Source of the DNA: Pseudomonas sp. p1(2021b)
Lineage (GTDB): Bacteria > Pseudomonadota > Gammaproteobacteria > Pseudomonadales > Pseudomonadaceae
Direction of reading: 5' to 3'
Assembly (NCBI RefSeq): GCF_020151015.1
Contig: NZ_CP083746.1
Coordinates: 1,455,001-1,519,000, forward strand
Length of the DNA stretch: 64,000 nucleotides
Positions 9,582 through 19,947 of the stretch are shown here, one piece after another (positions within the stretch are counted from its first letter, which is position 1; every line of letters starts with the position of its first letter). The notes under the pieces were generated by a model. It was not told where the DNA came from and did no database searches. It saw only the letters and a list, made by a program, of their open reading frames with translations. The position numbers and the translations under genes are program-made.

Positions 9582-10025
9582 ATGACTACCGCTTTCTCTC
9601 TCGCACCGCTGTTCCGCAATTCCGTCGGCTTCGACCGTTTCAACGACCTGTTCGAGTCCGCGGCACGTAACGAGGCGGGTAGCAGCTACCCTCCCTACAA
9701 TGTGGAAAAGCACGGCGATGACCACTATCGCATCGTGGTTGCCGCAGCCGGTTTCCAGGAGCAGGACCTCGACCTTCAGGTCGAGAAAGGCGTCCTGACC
9801 GTTACCGGCGGCAAGCGCGACAACAGCACCGAAGGCGTTACCTACCTGCACCAGGGCATTGCCCAGCGCGCCTTCAAGCTGTCCTTCCGCCTGGCCGACC
9901 ACATCGAAGTGAAGTCCGCAGGCCTTGCCAACGGCCTGCTCAGCATCGACCTGCTGCGCATCGTGCCGGAAGAAGCCAAGCCCAAGCGCATCCCGATCAA
10001 TGGCGAACAGCCTGCGTTGAACTGA
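9582..10025 (+). CDS. ibpA: Small heat-shock protein, Hsp20 / IbpA family
   Basis: ATP-independent holdase chaperone that binds aggregating proteins in the cytosol during heat stress. The 147-residue product has a short N-arm (TTAFSLAPLFRNSVGFDRF), an alpha-crystallin domain (residues ~35-125, with GVLTVTGGKR and the A-x-x-x-NGLLSIDL strand) and a C-terminal I-x-I-like tail (KRIPI). Two in-frame ATGs occur at 9576 and 9582. The AGGAG site ends at 9572, only 3 nt from the first but 9 nt from the second, so 9582 is preferred. Expression is controlled by the sigma-32 promoter and ROSE element described separately; a strong terminator follows. Confidence 0.95.
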   Translation: MTTAFSLAPLFRNSVGFDRFNDLFESAARNEAGSSYPPYNVEKHGDDHYRIVVAAAGFQEQDLDLQVEKGVLTVTGGKRDNSTEGVTYLHQGIAQRAFKLSFRLADHIEVKSAGLANGLLSIDLLRIVPEEAKPKRIPINGEQPALN

Positions 10026-10041
10026 GTTCGGCTCAGTGAAG

Positions 10042-10067
10042 AAAGGGCACCTTCGGGTGCCCTTTTT
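10042..10067 (+). terminator. Rho-independent terminator of ibpA
   Basis: Perfect stem AAAGGGCACC-TTCG-GGTGCCCTTT with a stable UUCG loop and a T-run. A smaller hairpin (ACTGAG...CTCAGT, 10021-10037) precedes it over the ibpA stop codon. It lies between convergent genes and can serve both strands. Confidence 0.92.
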
Positions 10068-10085
10068 GCGTTTCTGGGACGCGCC

Positions 10086-13000
10086 TCAATAATCCGCCGG
10101 GGTCTCGATCAATATCTGGCGGAACTCCATCAACGGCAGCGGCCGGCTGTGCAGGTAGCCCTGGTACAGGTGGCAGCCTTGGCGCTCGAGGAATTCCAGC
10201 TGCCCGGACTGCTCGACCCCTTCGGCGATCACCGCCAGGTCCAGGCTGCGGGCCATGGCCACGATGGCCCGGACGATCTCCGCGTCATTGGGGTCGTTCG
10301 GTGCATCGCGTACGAACGTCTGGTCGATCTTCAAGGCATCCACCGGCAGGCGCTTGAGGTAGGTCAGCGAGGAATAGCCCGTGCCGAAGTCGTCCATGGC
10401 GAAGCTCACCCCGTAGCGTTTCAGTTCGCGCATCTTGCTGATGGTGTCCTCCAGGTTCTGGATGACGATGCCCTCGGTGATCTCCAGCGTCAGCATGGAC
10501 CGTGGCAGGCGATAGTCGTCCAGGCTGCGTAGCACTCGCTCGACGAAATCGTTCTGGCGGAACTGCCGGGGGCTGATGTTGACGCACAGGCTGAAGTCGT
10601 CGGCCTCGATCAACCCGTCGGCCAGCATGCGTGCGCAGGCGTCGCAGGCTTCGTCGAGAATCCAGTTGCCAACTTCGAGAATCAGGCCGCTTTCTTCCAG
10701 TACCTGGATGAACTGGGCTGGAGGTTGCTGGCCCAGCTGGGGGTGATGCCAGCGCAGCAGCACTTCGGCGCCGACGATGCGATTGTCGCGGGCATCGACC
10801 TGGGGCTGGAAGTGCAGGGCCAGCTCGCCCCTGGCCAAAGCCAGACGCAGGTCGGTCTCCATGCGCAGGCGCTCGCTGGCCGCCTTCTGCATGGTGGTAT
10901 GGAACAGCTGTGTGGTGTTGCGCCCCGAGTCCTTGGCCCGGTAGAGGGCGATATCGGCACGCTTGAGCAGATCGGCCGGGGTCGCGCCATGGTCGGGAAT
11001 CAGCGCCACGCCGATGCTCGGTGTCACCTGCAGGCGCTGGCCGTCCAGGGACATCGGCTCGGCGAGCAGCTCGCGCAGGGTGTCGGCCAGGTCGCGCACT
11101 TTGCGCTCGACCTGTTCGCGGCTACCCTCAAGGCCGCTGAGCAGCACCACGAACTCGTCGCCGCCCAGGCGCGCCACGGTGTCTTCCAGGCGAACGCTGG
11201 CCTCCAGGCGGGCGGTGATGATCTTGAGGACCGTATCGCCCACCGGGTGGCCGAGGGAATCGTTGATGTGCTTGAAGTGGTCCAGGTCCAGGAACAGCAG
11301 GGCGCCGCGCAGGTTGTGGCGCTTGAGCAGGGCGATCTGCTGGCTCAGGCGGTCCATCAGCAGGGCGCGGTTGGGCAGGTTGGTCAGCGGGTCGTGGTAG
11401 GCCAGGTGGCGGATCTGCGCCTGGGCGTTCTTCAACTGGCTGACATCCCGGGCGGTCAACAGCAGGCAGTCGGCTTCGTTGAGGCTGATCGGCTCCACCG
11501 AGACCTCGACGGTAAGGATGTCACCGCGTTTGTTGCGCCCGAGCATTTCCCGGTGATGCACCCGGCCGTGCTCCTTGAGTTCGGCCAGAAGGGCGGCACG
11601 TTGCTTGTCGTCGGCCCAGATACCGATTTCGTAGACGCTGCGGCCGATCACCTCGGCGGCGGTGTAGCCGGTCAGCCGGCAGAAGCCGTCGTTGACTTCC
11701 AGGTAGCGACCGCTCTTGCGTTCGGTGAGGGTGATGGCGTCGGGGCTGGAATGAAAGGCCTTGGCGAATTTCTCCTCGCTGGCCTTGAGCGCCGCCTCGG
11801 CGCGTTGCTGCTGGGTGATGTCGCGCAGGGTGGTGACGCTGCAAGGGAAGCCGTCGACCGTGATCAGGCAACTGGAGATCAGGCAGGTGAGGGCGGTGCC
11901 GTTGCGGTGGTTGACCACCACCGCCACATTGCTCAGGGCCTTTTCGCGGATCACCCGTTCTATGCGTTGCGCGCGGGCGGCCGATTCGGCCCATAGGCCG
12001 ATCTGTTCGGCAGTGCGACCGATCACCTGGTCGGCGCTCCAACCGAAGGTCTGGGTGAAGGCTCGATTGATTTCGATGAATTGGCCGCTGTCCTGGCGGG
12101 TCACGCAGATCGGGTCGGGGCTGACCTGGAACAGGCTGGCGAACTTTTCCTCCGAGGCCGTCAGACGTTGTTCACGTTCCACCTGGTCGGTGATGTCGAG
12201 CAGGGTGCCGGCCATGCGCAGCGGGTTGCCTTGCTCGTCGCGGTACAGGCGGGCGCGGCTTTCGATATAGCGCGAGGCGCCGTTCTCCAGTTGCACGCGG
12301 TAGGTGATCTGGTAGTTGCCTGCCGGCCCTTCGCGCAGGCTGCGGTAGGCCTGGCGCATGACATTGCGCTCTTGTTCGGGCACGCCTTCGAAGAATGCCT
12401 CGAAGGACTCGTGGAACGGCACCGGTTCCAGACCGTGCAATTGCGCGGCCCGGGCCGAGCCGTAGAGCATGCCGCTGGGGATGTGCCAGTCCCAGGTGCC
12501 CAGCTGCGCGGAGTCCAGGGCCAGGTCCAGGCGCTCCTGGCTGTCCTTGAGCGCCTGCTCGGCGCGCTTGCGCTCGCTGGTGTCGACGAAGGTGCTGAGC
12601 AGGTACGTCACGCCCTCGAGCTCGATGCTCTGGGTGCACAGGATGCCGTCGTGGAGCTTGCCGGTACTGGCGCGGAACTGCACTTCCAGGGTCAGTGGGC
12701 CGCCATTGCCACGGGTGTTGTCGAGTACCTGGTGGCGCAGCTCGGGGTTGACCCATAGGCCCAGCTCCAGAGTGGTCTTGCCGACCACCTGGTCGCCCGG
12801 CCAGCCGAACATGTCCTCGAAGTGCTGGTTGACCTCGTAGATCATGCCGTCATGGCGACGGGTCAGGAGAATGGCGTTGGGGCTCAGGTGAAACAGCGTG
12901 GCAAAGCGTTTTTCCGAGTTGATCAGCGCCGTTTCCCGCTCCCGTTGGCGCGTGATCTCCCGCACCACACCGATCATCTGGGGGCGGCCGTGGGCATCGT

Positions 13001-13382
13001 GGGTCAGGCTGCCATTGATCTCCAGCCAATGCAGGCTGCCATCCGGCCAACGGATGCGATGGCGCATGGCCTGCTCCACCGGCTCGCCATTGACCACGGC
13101 CTGGAACACCTGGCGCGTGCGGGCGCGGTCTTCCTCGGGCAGCAGCTCGAGGTAGTCGATATCGCGGGGTATCGGCCGCTGCGGGTCGAAACCGAACAGG
13201 GCCTGGGTGGCACGGGACCAACTGACCCGGCCACTTTCTATGTCCCATAGCCAGGCACCCAGGCGGGCCCCATTGAGCGCGGCCAGCAGTTGCGGGGCGT
13301 TCTGCCAGGTCTGCTCCGACTCCTGGGGATCCGCCGCGTGGATGCGCGGCAGGCGCGGAAAACGGTTTGCTGATTTTGGCAT
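10086..13382 (-). CDS. Five-PAS sensor with GGDEF and EAL domains (c-di-GMP turnover)
   Basis: A 1098-residue cytosolic protein without predicted membrane segments. Five PAS/PAC units follow each other (about residues 30-155, 160-275, 280-405, 410-530 and 535-655), each ending in a PAC-like D-x-T/S or EITRQRE-type linker. Then comes a GGDEF domain (~670-835; intact GGDEF at ~740 and a preceding RLED inhibitory I-site five residues before) and an EAL domain (~845-1095; EVL at ~873, NISPRQF, EITEG, DDFGTGYSSL, KID and AEGVE all present). Both the cyclase and the phosphodiesterase residues look intact, so it may be bifunctional. It would control motility or biofilm through c-di-GMP. The stimulus sensed by the PAS units is unknown. 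A minus-strand gene convergent with ibpA. Confidence 0.93.
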   Translation of the reverse strand: MPKSANRFPRLPRIHAADPQESEQTWQNAPQLLAALNGARLGAWLWDIESGRVSWSRATQALFGFDPQRPIPRDIDYLELLPEEDRARTRQVFQAVVNGEPVEQAMRHRIRWPDGSLHWLEINGSLTHDAHGRPQMIGVVREITRQRERETALINSEKRFATLFHLSPNAILLTRRHDGMIYEVNQHFEDMFGWPGDQVVGKTTLELGLWVNPELRHQVLDNTRGNGGPLTLEVQFRASTGKLHDGILCTQSIELEGVTYLLSTFVDTSERKRAEQALKDSQERLDLALDSAQLGTWDWHIPSGMLYGSARAAQLHGLEPVPFHESFEAFFEGVPEQERNVMRQAYRSLREGPAGNYQITYRVQLENGASRYIESRARLYRDEQGNPLRMAGTLLDITDQVEREQRLTASEEKFASLFQVSPDPICVTRQDSGQFIEINRAFTQTFGWSADQVIGRTAEQIGLWAESAARAQRIERVIREKALSNVAVVVNHRNGTALTCLISSCLITVDGFPCSVTTLRDITQQQRAEAALKASEEKFAKAFHSSPDAITLTERKSGRYLEVNDGFCRLTGYTAAEVIGRSVYEIGIWADDKQRAALLAELKEHGRVHHREMLGRNKRGDILTVEVSVEPISLNEADCLLLTARDVSQLKNAQAQIRHLAYHDPLTNLPNRALLMDRLSQQIALLKRHNLRGALLFLDLDHFKHINDSLGHPVGDTVLKIITARLEASVRLEDTVARLGGDEFVVLLSGLEGSREQVERKVRDLADTLRELLAEPMSLDGQRLQVTPSIGVALIPDHGATPADLLKRADIALYRAKDSGRNTTQLFHTTMQKAASERLRMETDLRLALARGELALHFQPQVDARDNRIVGAEVLLRWHHPQLGQQPPAQFIQVLEESGLILEVGNWILDEACDACARMLADGLIEADDFSLCVNISPRQFRQNDFVERVLRSLDDYRLPRSMLTLEITEGIVIQNLEDTISKMRELKRYGVSFAMDDFGTGYSSLTYLKRLPVDALKIDQTFVRDAPNDPNDAEIVRAIVAMARSLDLAVIAEGVEQSGQLEFLERQGCHLYQGYLHSRPLPLMEFRQILIETPADY

Positions 13383-13438
13383 CGATACCAGACCTTTGGC
13401 GGATGACGCGTCCTTGAAGAAGGCCGACCGACCCGGGG

Positions 13439-14317
13439 TCAGACGGACCCCGCGTGACTGTCGAGCAAGGCCATGAACGCCCTGGCCGCATTCGACAGCG
13501 TGCGTTCCGTATGCAGAATGTAGCCTAGCTGGCGAGACAGCTGTATGCCGGGCAAGGCGATGGATGCAACCTGTTCATCGAGCATGGTGCGCGGCAGCAC
13601 GCTCCAGGCCAGGCCGATGGACACCATCATCTTGATGGTTTCCAGGTAATTGGTGCTCATGGCGATGTTCGGCGTCAGCCCCTGGCTTTCGAACAACCGC
13701 TGGACGATGTGGTGGGTGAAGGTGTTGCCGCCGGGGAATACCGCCGGGTGGTGGGCCACATCGGCGAGGCTGACCTGCTGGTTACTGGCCAGGGGATGTT
13801 CCGGTGCTGCGACGAAATCCAGGGCATCGTCCCATACCGGCACTGCCCGAATCAGGTGGTGAGGCTCGGGGGCGAGGGTGATCACGGCAATTTCCGCACG
13901 GCCATGGAGAATTTCATCGTAGGCCGCTTCCGAATCGAGGAACTGAATATCCAGCGCAACGCCGGGGTGCTCCCGGGTGAAGGCCCGCAACAGCGGGGGC
14001 AGGCGGTGCAGGCCGATATGGTGGCTGGTGGCAAGGGTCAGGCGACCCGTGACTTCGCCGGTCAAATTGTTCAACGCCCGCCGGGTATCATCCAGTACGT
14101 TGAGGATCTGGTAGGCGCGCGGCAGCAGGGCCCGGCCCGCCTCGGTCAGTGTCACTTCGCGGCCCAGGCGGTCGAACAGGCGTACGTCCAGTTGCTGCTC
14201 GAGCCCGGCGATGCGCTTGCTGATGGCTGGCTGGGTCAGGTGCAGGCGTTCTCCGGCCCCGGAAAAGCTGCCGGTTTCGGCGATGGCGATGAAAGCGCTG
14301 AGGTTGGCCAGGTCCAC
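13439..14317 (-). CDS. LysR-family transcriptional regulator divergent from leuC
   Basis: The 292-residue protein has the N-terminal LysR winged HTH (residues 1-60; SGAGERLHLTQPAISKRIAG) and a periplasmic-binding-like effector domain. It is divergently placed from the leuCD operon with 131 bp between starts, the classic LysR arrangement, so leuC and its own gene are the likely targets. In other Pseudomonas a LysR gene sits at the same place, from memory; the effector is not known to me. Two short perfect palindromes in the shared intergenic region are candidate binding sites. Confidence 0.93.
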   Translation of the reverse strand: MDLANLSAFIAIAETGSFSGAGERLHLTQPAISKRIAGLEQQLDVRLFDRLGREVTLTEAGRALLPRAYQILNVLDDTRRALNNLTGEVTGRLTLATSHHIGLHRLPPLLRAFTREHPGVALDIQFLDSEAAYDEILHGRAEIAVITLAPEPHHLIRAVPVWDDALDFVAAPEHPLASNQQVSLADVAHHPAVFPGGNTFTHHIVQRLFESQGLTPNIAMSTNYLETIKMMVSIGLAWSVLPRTMLDEQVASIALPGIQLSRQLGYILHTERTLSNAARAFMALLDSHAGSV

Positions 14318-14332
14318 GGCATCGAATTCCTA

Positions 14333-14359
14333 TTGGTTATCCAAAGCATAAAAATTATG
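14333..14359. promoter_or_regulatory. Candidate LysR-type operator sites between lysR-like gene and leuC
   Basis: TTGG-TTAT-CCAA (14333-14344) is followed at once by CATAA-AAA-TTATG (14347-14359). Both are perfect inverted repeats in an AT-rich 131-bp divergent promoter region. The position just upstream of the regulator's own start suggests autoregulation and activation of leuC. Confidence 0.45.
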
Positions 14360-14448
14360 AATTTGAGTTATTCAATCTAACGCCATAGCATCGACCGTAC
14401 AAGCCAAGGGGTTATTGGCATAGAAATACGCTGATGAGGAACAGTCTG

Positions 14449-15882
14449 ATGGCTGGCAAAACGCTCTACGACAAACTCTGGGAAGCACATGAAGTCAAGC
14501 GGCGCGACGATGGTTCGTCCTTGATCTACATCGACCGTCACATCATCCACGAAGTGACCTCGCCCCAGGCCTTCGAAGGCCTGCGCCTGGCCAACCGCAA
14601 GCCGTGGCGCATCGATGCCAACATCGCCACCCCGGACCACAACGTGCCGACCACGCCCGAGCGCAAGGGCGGCATCGATGCCATCGTCGACCAGGTGTCG
14701 CGTCTGCAGGTGCAGACCCTCGACGAGAACTGTGACGAGTACGGCATCGTCGAATTCAAGATGAACGACGAACGCCAGGGCATCGTCCACGTCATCAGCC
14801 CTGAGCAGGGCGCCACCTTGCCCGGCATGACCGTGGTCTGCGGCGACTCGCACACCTCGACCCACGGCGCCTTCGGCGCACTGGCCCACGGCATCGGCAC
14901 CTCCGAGGTCGAGCATGTGCTCGCCACCCAGTGCCTGGTCGCCAAGAAGATGAAGAACATGCTGGTGCGCGTCGAAGGCACCTTGCCTGCCGGCGTGACC
15001 GCCAAGGACATCGTCCTGGCCGTGATCGGCAAGATCGGCACCGCCGGTGGCAATGGCCACGCCATGGAGTTCGCCGGCAGCGCCATCCGTGAGTTGTCCA
15101 TGGAAGGCCGCATGACCATCTGCAACATGTCCATCGAAGCCGGTGCCCGCGTGGGTCTGGTCGCCGTGGACGACACCACCGTCGCCTACGTCGAGGGCCG
15201 CCCGTACGCGCCCAAGGGCGAGCAGTGGACGCAGGCGGTGCAGGCCTGGAAGGGCTTGGTCTCCGATGCCGACGCGGTGTTCGACACCGTGGTCGAACTG
15301 GACGCCTCGCAGATCAAGCCACAGGTCAGCTGGGGCACCTCGCCTGAGATGGTCCTGGCCGTCGACCAGCGCGTGCCGGACCCGGCCGCCGAGCCTGACC
15401 TGATCAAGCGCGGCTCCATCGAGCGAGCGCTCAAGTACATGGGCCTGGCCGCCAACCAGGCGATCACCGACATCAAGCTCGACCGCGTGTTCATCGGCTC
15501 GTGCACCAACTCGCGTATCGAAGACCTGCGCGCCGCCGCCGAGATCGCCAAGGGCCGCAAGGTCGCGGCCAACGTCAAGCAGGCGCTGGTGGTACCGGGC
15601 TCCGGCCTGGTCAAGGCCCAGGCCGAACGTGAAGGGCTGGACAAGATCTTCATCGAGGCCGGTTTCGAATGGCGTGAGCCAGGCTGCTCCATGTGCCTGG
15701 CCATGAACCCGGACCGCCTGGAGAGCGGCGAGCATTGCGCCTCGACCTCCAACCGCAACTTCGAAGGCCGTCAGGGCGCCGGTGGCCGTACCCACCTGGT
15801 CAGCCCGGCCATGGCCGCCGCCGCCGCAGTGACCGGCCACTTCATCGATGTCCGCGAGTTGATCCAAGGGAGCGCAGCATGA
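14449..15882 (+). CDS. leuC: 3-isopropylmalate dehydratase large subunit
   Basis: With LeuD it isomerises 2-isopropylmalate to 3-isopropylmalate in leucine synthesis. The 477-residue aconitase-family protein begins [16 protein letters not shown] and carries the [4Fe-4S] cysteines: one in [10 protein letters not shown] (~residue 348) and two in [11 protein letters not shown] (~410). [12 protein letters not shown] is the substrate-binding loop. ATG 14449 was chosen over 14434 because GAGGA at 14435-14439 is correctly spaced for it and the N-terminus is conserved from there. leuD overlaps its stop by 4 bp (ATGA), implying translational coupling of the two subunits. Confidence 0.97.
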   Translation: MAGKTLYDKLWEAHEVKRRDDGSSLIYIDRHIIHEVTSPQAFEGLRLANRKPWRIDANIATPDHNVPTTPERKGGIDAIVDQVSRLQVQTLDENCDEYGIVEFKMNDERQGIVHVISPEQGATLPGMTVVCGDSHTSTHGAFGALAHGIGTSEVEHVLATQCLVAKKMKNMLVRVEGTLPAGVTAKDIVLAVIGKIGTAGGNGHAMEFAGSAIRELSMEGRMTICNMSIEAGARVGLVAVDDTTVAYVEGRPYAPKGEQWTQAVQAWKGLVSDADAVFDTVVELDASQIKPQVSWGTSPEMVLAVDQRVPDPAAEPDLIKRGSIERALKYMGLAANQAITDIKLDRVFIGSCTNSRIEDLRAAAEIAKGRKVAANVKQALVVPGSGLVKAQAEREGLDKIFIEAGFEWREPGCSMCLAMNPDRLESGEHCASTSNRNFEGRQGAGGRTHLVSPAMAAAAAVTGHFIDVRELIQGSAA

Positions 15883-16523
15883 AAGCCTTTACCCAGCACA
15901 CCGGCCTTGTCGCGCCATTGGATCGCGCCAACGTCGACACCGACCAGATCATTCCCAAGCAATTCCTGAAGTCGATCAAGCGTACCGGCTTCGGCCCCAA
16001 CCTGTTCGACGAGTGGCGCTACCTGGACGTGGGCCAGCCCTACCAGGACAACAGCAAGCGCCCGCTGAACAAGGATTTCGTGCTCAACCACGAACGCTAC
16101 CAGGGGGCCAGCGTGTTGCTGGCACGGGAGAACTTCGGTTGCGGTTCGAGCCGCGAGCACGCTCCGTGGGCGCTGGACGAATATGGCTTCCGTAGCGTCA
16201 TCGCCCCGAGCTTCGCCGACATCTTCTTCAACAACAGCTTCAAGAATGGCCTGCTGCCGATCATCCTCAGCGATGAGGAAGTCGACGAGCTGTTCAGGCA
16301 GGTCGAGGCCAACCCGGGCTACCAGCTGACCATCGATTTGCAGGCCCAGGCCGTGACCCGTCCGGACGGCAAGGTGCTGCACTTCGAGATCGATGCCTTC
16401 CGCAAGCATTGCTTGCTCAACGGCCTCGATGACATCGGCCTGACCCTGCAGGACAGCGACGCGATCAAGGCGTTCGAAGGCAAGCACCGCGCAGCGCAGC
16501 CTTGGCTGTTCCGTGATGCCTGA
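15879..16523 (+). CDS. leuD: 3-isopropylmalate dehydratase small subunit
   Basis: Swivelling-domain subunit that completes the LeuCD isomerase. The 214-residue length is standard; the N-terminus [20 protein letters not shown] and the [14 protein letters not shown] segment (~residue 85) are the family's active-site signature. It begins inside the leuC stop (ATGA), so equal amounts of the subunits are likely. An inverted REP pair follows, separating it from the methyltransferase gene. Confidence 0.97.
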   Translation: MKAFTQHTGLVAPLDRANVDTDQIIPKQFLKSIKRTGFGPNLFDEWRYLDVGQPYQDNSKRPLNKDFVLNHERYQGASVLLARENFGCGSSREHAPWALDEYGFRSVIAPSFADIFFNNSFKNGLLPIILSDEEVDELFRQVEANPGYQLTIDLQAQAVTRPDGKVLHFEIDAFRKHCLLNGLDDIGLTLQDSDAIKAFEGKHRAAQPWLFRDA

Positions 16524-16544
16524 AGTGTGCAGGTGACAGTACCG

Positions 16545-16637
16545 GCCTCTTCGCGGGTAGATCCGCTCCCACAGGTACAGCGCAGGATTCGAAACCTGTA
16601 GAGGTTCTGTGGGAGCGGGTTGACCCGCGAAAGGGTC
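16545..16637. repeat. Inverted REP pair (BIME-like) after leuD
   Basis: Two units face each other: 16546-16574 (CTCTTCGCGGGTAGATCCGC then TCCCACAG) and 16607-16635 (CTGTGGGAGCGGGTTGACCC then GCGAAAGGG), with a ~32-bp spacer that itself contains ACCTGTAGAGGTT. Confidence 0.85.
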
Positions 16638-16671
16638 GGTGCAGGCAGCAAGAAACCCAAAGGATCGAGAC

Positions 16672-17436
16672 ATGACCAGCACCCAACACACCGATGTGGT
16701 CCAACGCCAGTTCGGCGAACAGGCCAACGCCTACCTCAGCAGCGCCGTGCATGCACAGGGCAGTGAATTCGCCCTGCTGCAGGCCGAGCTGGCGGGGCAG
16801 GGCCATGCCCGCGTGCTGGATCTGGGCTGCGGTGCCGGTCATGTCAGTTTCCATGTCGCCCCGCTGGTGGCCGAAGTGGTTGCCTACGACCTCTCCCAAG
16901 CCATGCTCGACGTGGTTGCCCGTGCCGCTGCCGAGCGCGGCCTGGCCAATATCACGACCGAACGCGGCGCCGCCGAGCGCCTGCCGTTCGCCGACGCCGC
17001 GTTCGACTTCGTCTTCAGTCGCTACTCGGCCCATCACTGGAGCGACCTGGGGCTGGCCCTGCGCGAAGTGCGCCGGGTGCTCAAGCCGGGCGGCGTGGCG
17101 GCTTTCATCGACGTCATGTCGCCCGGTAGCCCATTGCTCGACACCTACCTGCAAACGGTGGAAGTGCTGCGTGATACCAGTCACGTGCGTGACTATTCCG
17201 CCGCCGAATGGCAGCGCCAGGTCAGCGAGGCGGGGCTGCACGTACGCAGCCACACCCGCCAGCCGCTGCGCCTGGAGTTCGGCAGCTGGGTCGAGCGCAT
17301 GCGCACCCCCGAGCCGATGCGCGTGGCCATCCGCCAGTTGCAGCAAGCCATGGGCGAAGAAGTGCGGCAGTATTACCAAGTCGAGGCCGATGGCTCGTTC
17401 AGCACTGACGTGCTGGTGTTGTGGGCCGAGCGTTAA
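16672..17436 (+). CDS. Class I SAM-dependent methyltransferase inside the leu gene block
   Basis: A 254-residue methyltransferase of the UbiE/type-11 fold. Motif I is VLDLGCGAGHVSF (~residue 48), an acidic residue follows in VAYDLSQAM, and the post-I region AERLPFADAAFDFVFSRY and LKPGG are typical. The start at ATG 16672 (MTSTQHTDVVQRQFGEQA) matches the QFGxQAxxYxxSxxH opening of this group. Substrate is not known to me. It is placed between leuD and leuB on the same strand, an arrangement I recall in other Pseudomonas, but nothing links it to leucine synthesis by mechanism. Confidence 0.9.
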   Translation: MTSTQHTDVVQRQFGEQANAYLSSAVHAQGSEFALLQAELAGQGHARVLDLGCGAGHVSFHVAPLVAEVVAYDLSQAMLDVVARAAAERGLANITTERGAAERLPFADAAFDFVFSRYSAHHWSDLGLALREVRRVLKPGGVAAFIDVMSPGSPLLDTYLQTVEVLRDTSHVRDYSAAEWQRQVSEAGLHVRSHTRQPLRLEFGSWVERMRTPEPMRVAIRQLQQAMGEEVRQYYQVEADGSFSTDVLVLWAER

Positions 17437-17490
17437 GAACTTTTCGGTGTGGCCCGCTTGGCTGCACCGTATGAATGGATAGAGGAAAGC

Positions 17491-18573
<1,083 letters not shown>

Positions 18574-18637
18574 TCTCTCTGGCCCGCCATCGTCTTCCCT
18601 TCGATGGCGGCCCACTTTTAGCAAAGGTGTAGTTGCG

Positions 18638-19750
18638 ATGAAACGTGTAGGTCTGATCGGTTGGCGCGGTATGGTCGGTTCCGTGCTCATGCAGCGGATG
18701 CTGGAGGAGCAGGATTTCGACCTCATCGAGCCGGTGTTCTTCACCACGTCCAACGTGGGTGGCCAGGGTCCGAACGTGGGCAAGGACATTGCTCCGCTCA
18801 AGGACGCCTATAGCATCGAAGAACTCAAGACCCTCGACGTCATCCTGACCTGCCAGGGCGGCGACTACACCAACGAAGTCTTCCCCAAGCTGCGCGAAGC
18901 CGGCTGGCAGGGCTACTGGATCGATGCCGCCTCGTCCCTGCGCATGCAGGATGACGCGGTGATCATCCTCGACCCGGTCAACCGCAAGGTCATCGACCAG
19001 CAGCTGGACGCCGGTACCAAGAACTACATCGGCGGCAACTGCACCGTCAGCCTGATGCTGATGGGCCTGGGTGGCCTGTTCGAGGCGGGCCTGGTGGAGT
19101 GGATGAGCGCCATGACCTACCAGGCGGCCTCCGGTGCCGGCGCGCAGAACATGCGTGAACTGATCAAGCAGATGGGCGGCATCCACGCGGCGGTGGCCGA
19201 TGACCTGGCCAACCCGGCCAGTGCCATCCTCGACATCGACCGCAAGGTCGCCGAGACCATGCGCGGCGAAGCCTTCCCGACCGAGAACTTCGGCGTACCG
19301 CTGGCGGGCAGCCTGATCCCCTGGATCGACAAGGAGCTGCCGAACGGCCAGAGCCGCGAGGAATGGAAGGCCCAGGCCGAGACCAACAAGATCCTCGGTC
19401 GCTTCAAGAACCCGATCCCGGTCGATGGCATCTGCGTGCGTATCGGCGCCATGCGTTGCCACAGCCAGGCGCTGACCATCAAGCTGAACAAGGACGTGCC
19501 GCTGGCGGACATCGAAGGCATGATCAGCCAGCACAATCCTTGGGTGAAGCTGGTGCCGAACCAGCGTGACATCAGCATGCAGGAGCTGAGCCCGACCAAG
19601 GTGACCGGTACCCTGAACGTGCCGGTTGGCCGTTTGCGCAAGCTGAACATGGGTTCGCAGTACCTGGGCGCCTTCACCGTGGGTGACCAGCTGCTGTGGG
19701 GCGCTGCCGAGCCGCTGCGCCGCATGCTGCGGATCCTGCTGGAGCGTTGA
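18638..19750 (+). CDS. asd: Aspartate-semialdehyde dehydrogenase
   Basis: Reduces aspartyl phosphate to aspartate semialdehyde with NADPH, the branch point to lysine/diaminopimelate, threonine and methionine. The 370-residue length fits the gamma-proteobacterial Asd. The N-terminal [10 protein letters not shown] binds NADP; the catalytic cysteine is in [10 protein letters not shown] (~residue 135), and the histidine lies in [21 protein letters not shown] context near residue 275. Followed by a strong terminator. Because it feeds peptidoglycan synthesis it is expected to be essential. Confidence 0.97.
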   Translation: MKRVGLIGWRGMVGSVLMQRMLEEQDFDLIEPVFFTTSNVGGQGPNVGKDIAPLKDAYSIEELKTLDVILTCQGGDYTNEVFPKLREAGWQGYWIDAASSLRMQDDAVIILDPVNRKVIDQQLDAGTKNYIGGNCTVSLMLMGLGGLFEAGLVEWMSAMTYQAASGAGAQNMRELIKQMGGIHAAVADDLANPASAILDIDRKVAETMRGEAFPTENFGVPLAGSLIPWIDKELPNGQSREEWKAQAETNKILGRFKNPIPVDGICVRIGAMRCHSQALTIKLNKDVPLADIEGMISQHNPWVKLVPNQRDISMQELSPTKVTGTLNVPVGRLRKLNMGSQYLGAFTVGDQLLWGAAEPLRRMLRILLER

Positions 19751-19772
19751 TCGCCCCTCGGTGGATTGAACG

Positions 19773-19806
19773 AAAAACCCGTGCCCTGGTGGTGCGGGTT
19801 TTTTGT
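19773..19806 (+). terminator. Rho-independent terminator of asd
   Basis: AAAAACCCG at the left pairs with CGGGTTTTT at the right around a 13-nt loop, and a T-run follows. A-rich on the left, so it may work in both directions. Confidence 0.85.
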
Positions 19807-19947
19807 TTATGGGGGGTACGGTTTGGTGGGGCGGAAATCGCGCGCCGCGCGATTCACGTACCACCCCAAAACTCAAGCCAAGCACTTACCCTCAGCCGGC
19901 CAACCCAAGTAAAGTGCCCACCCCAAGTTCCACCAGAAGGATCCCAC

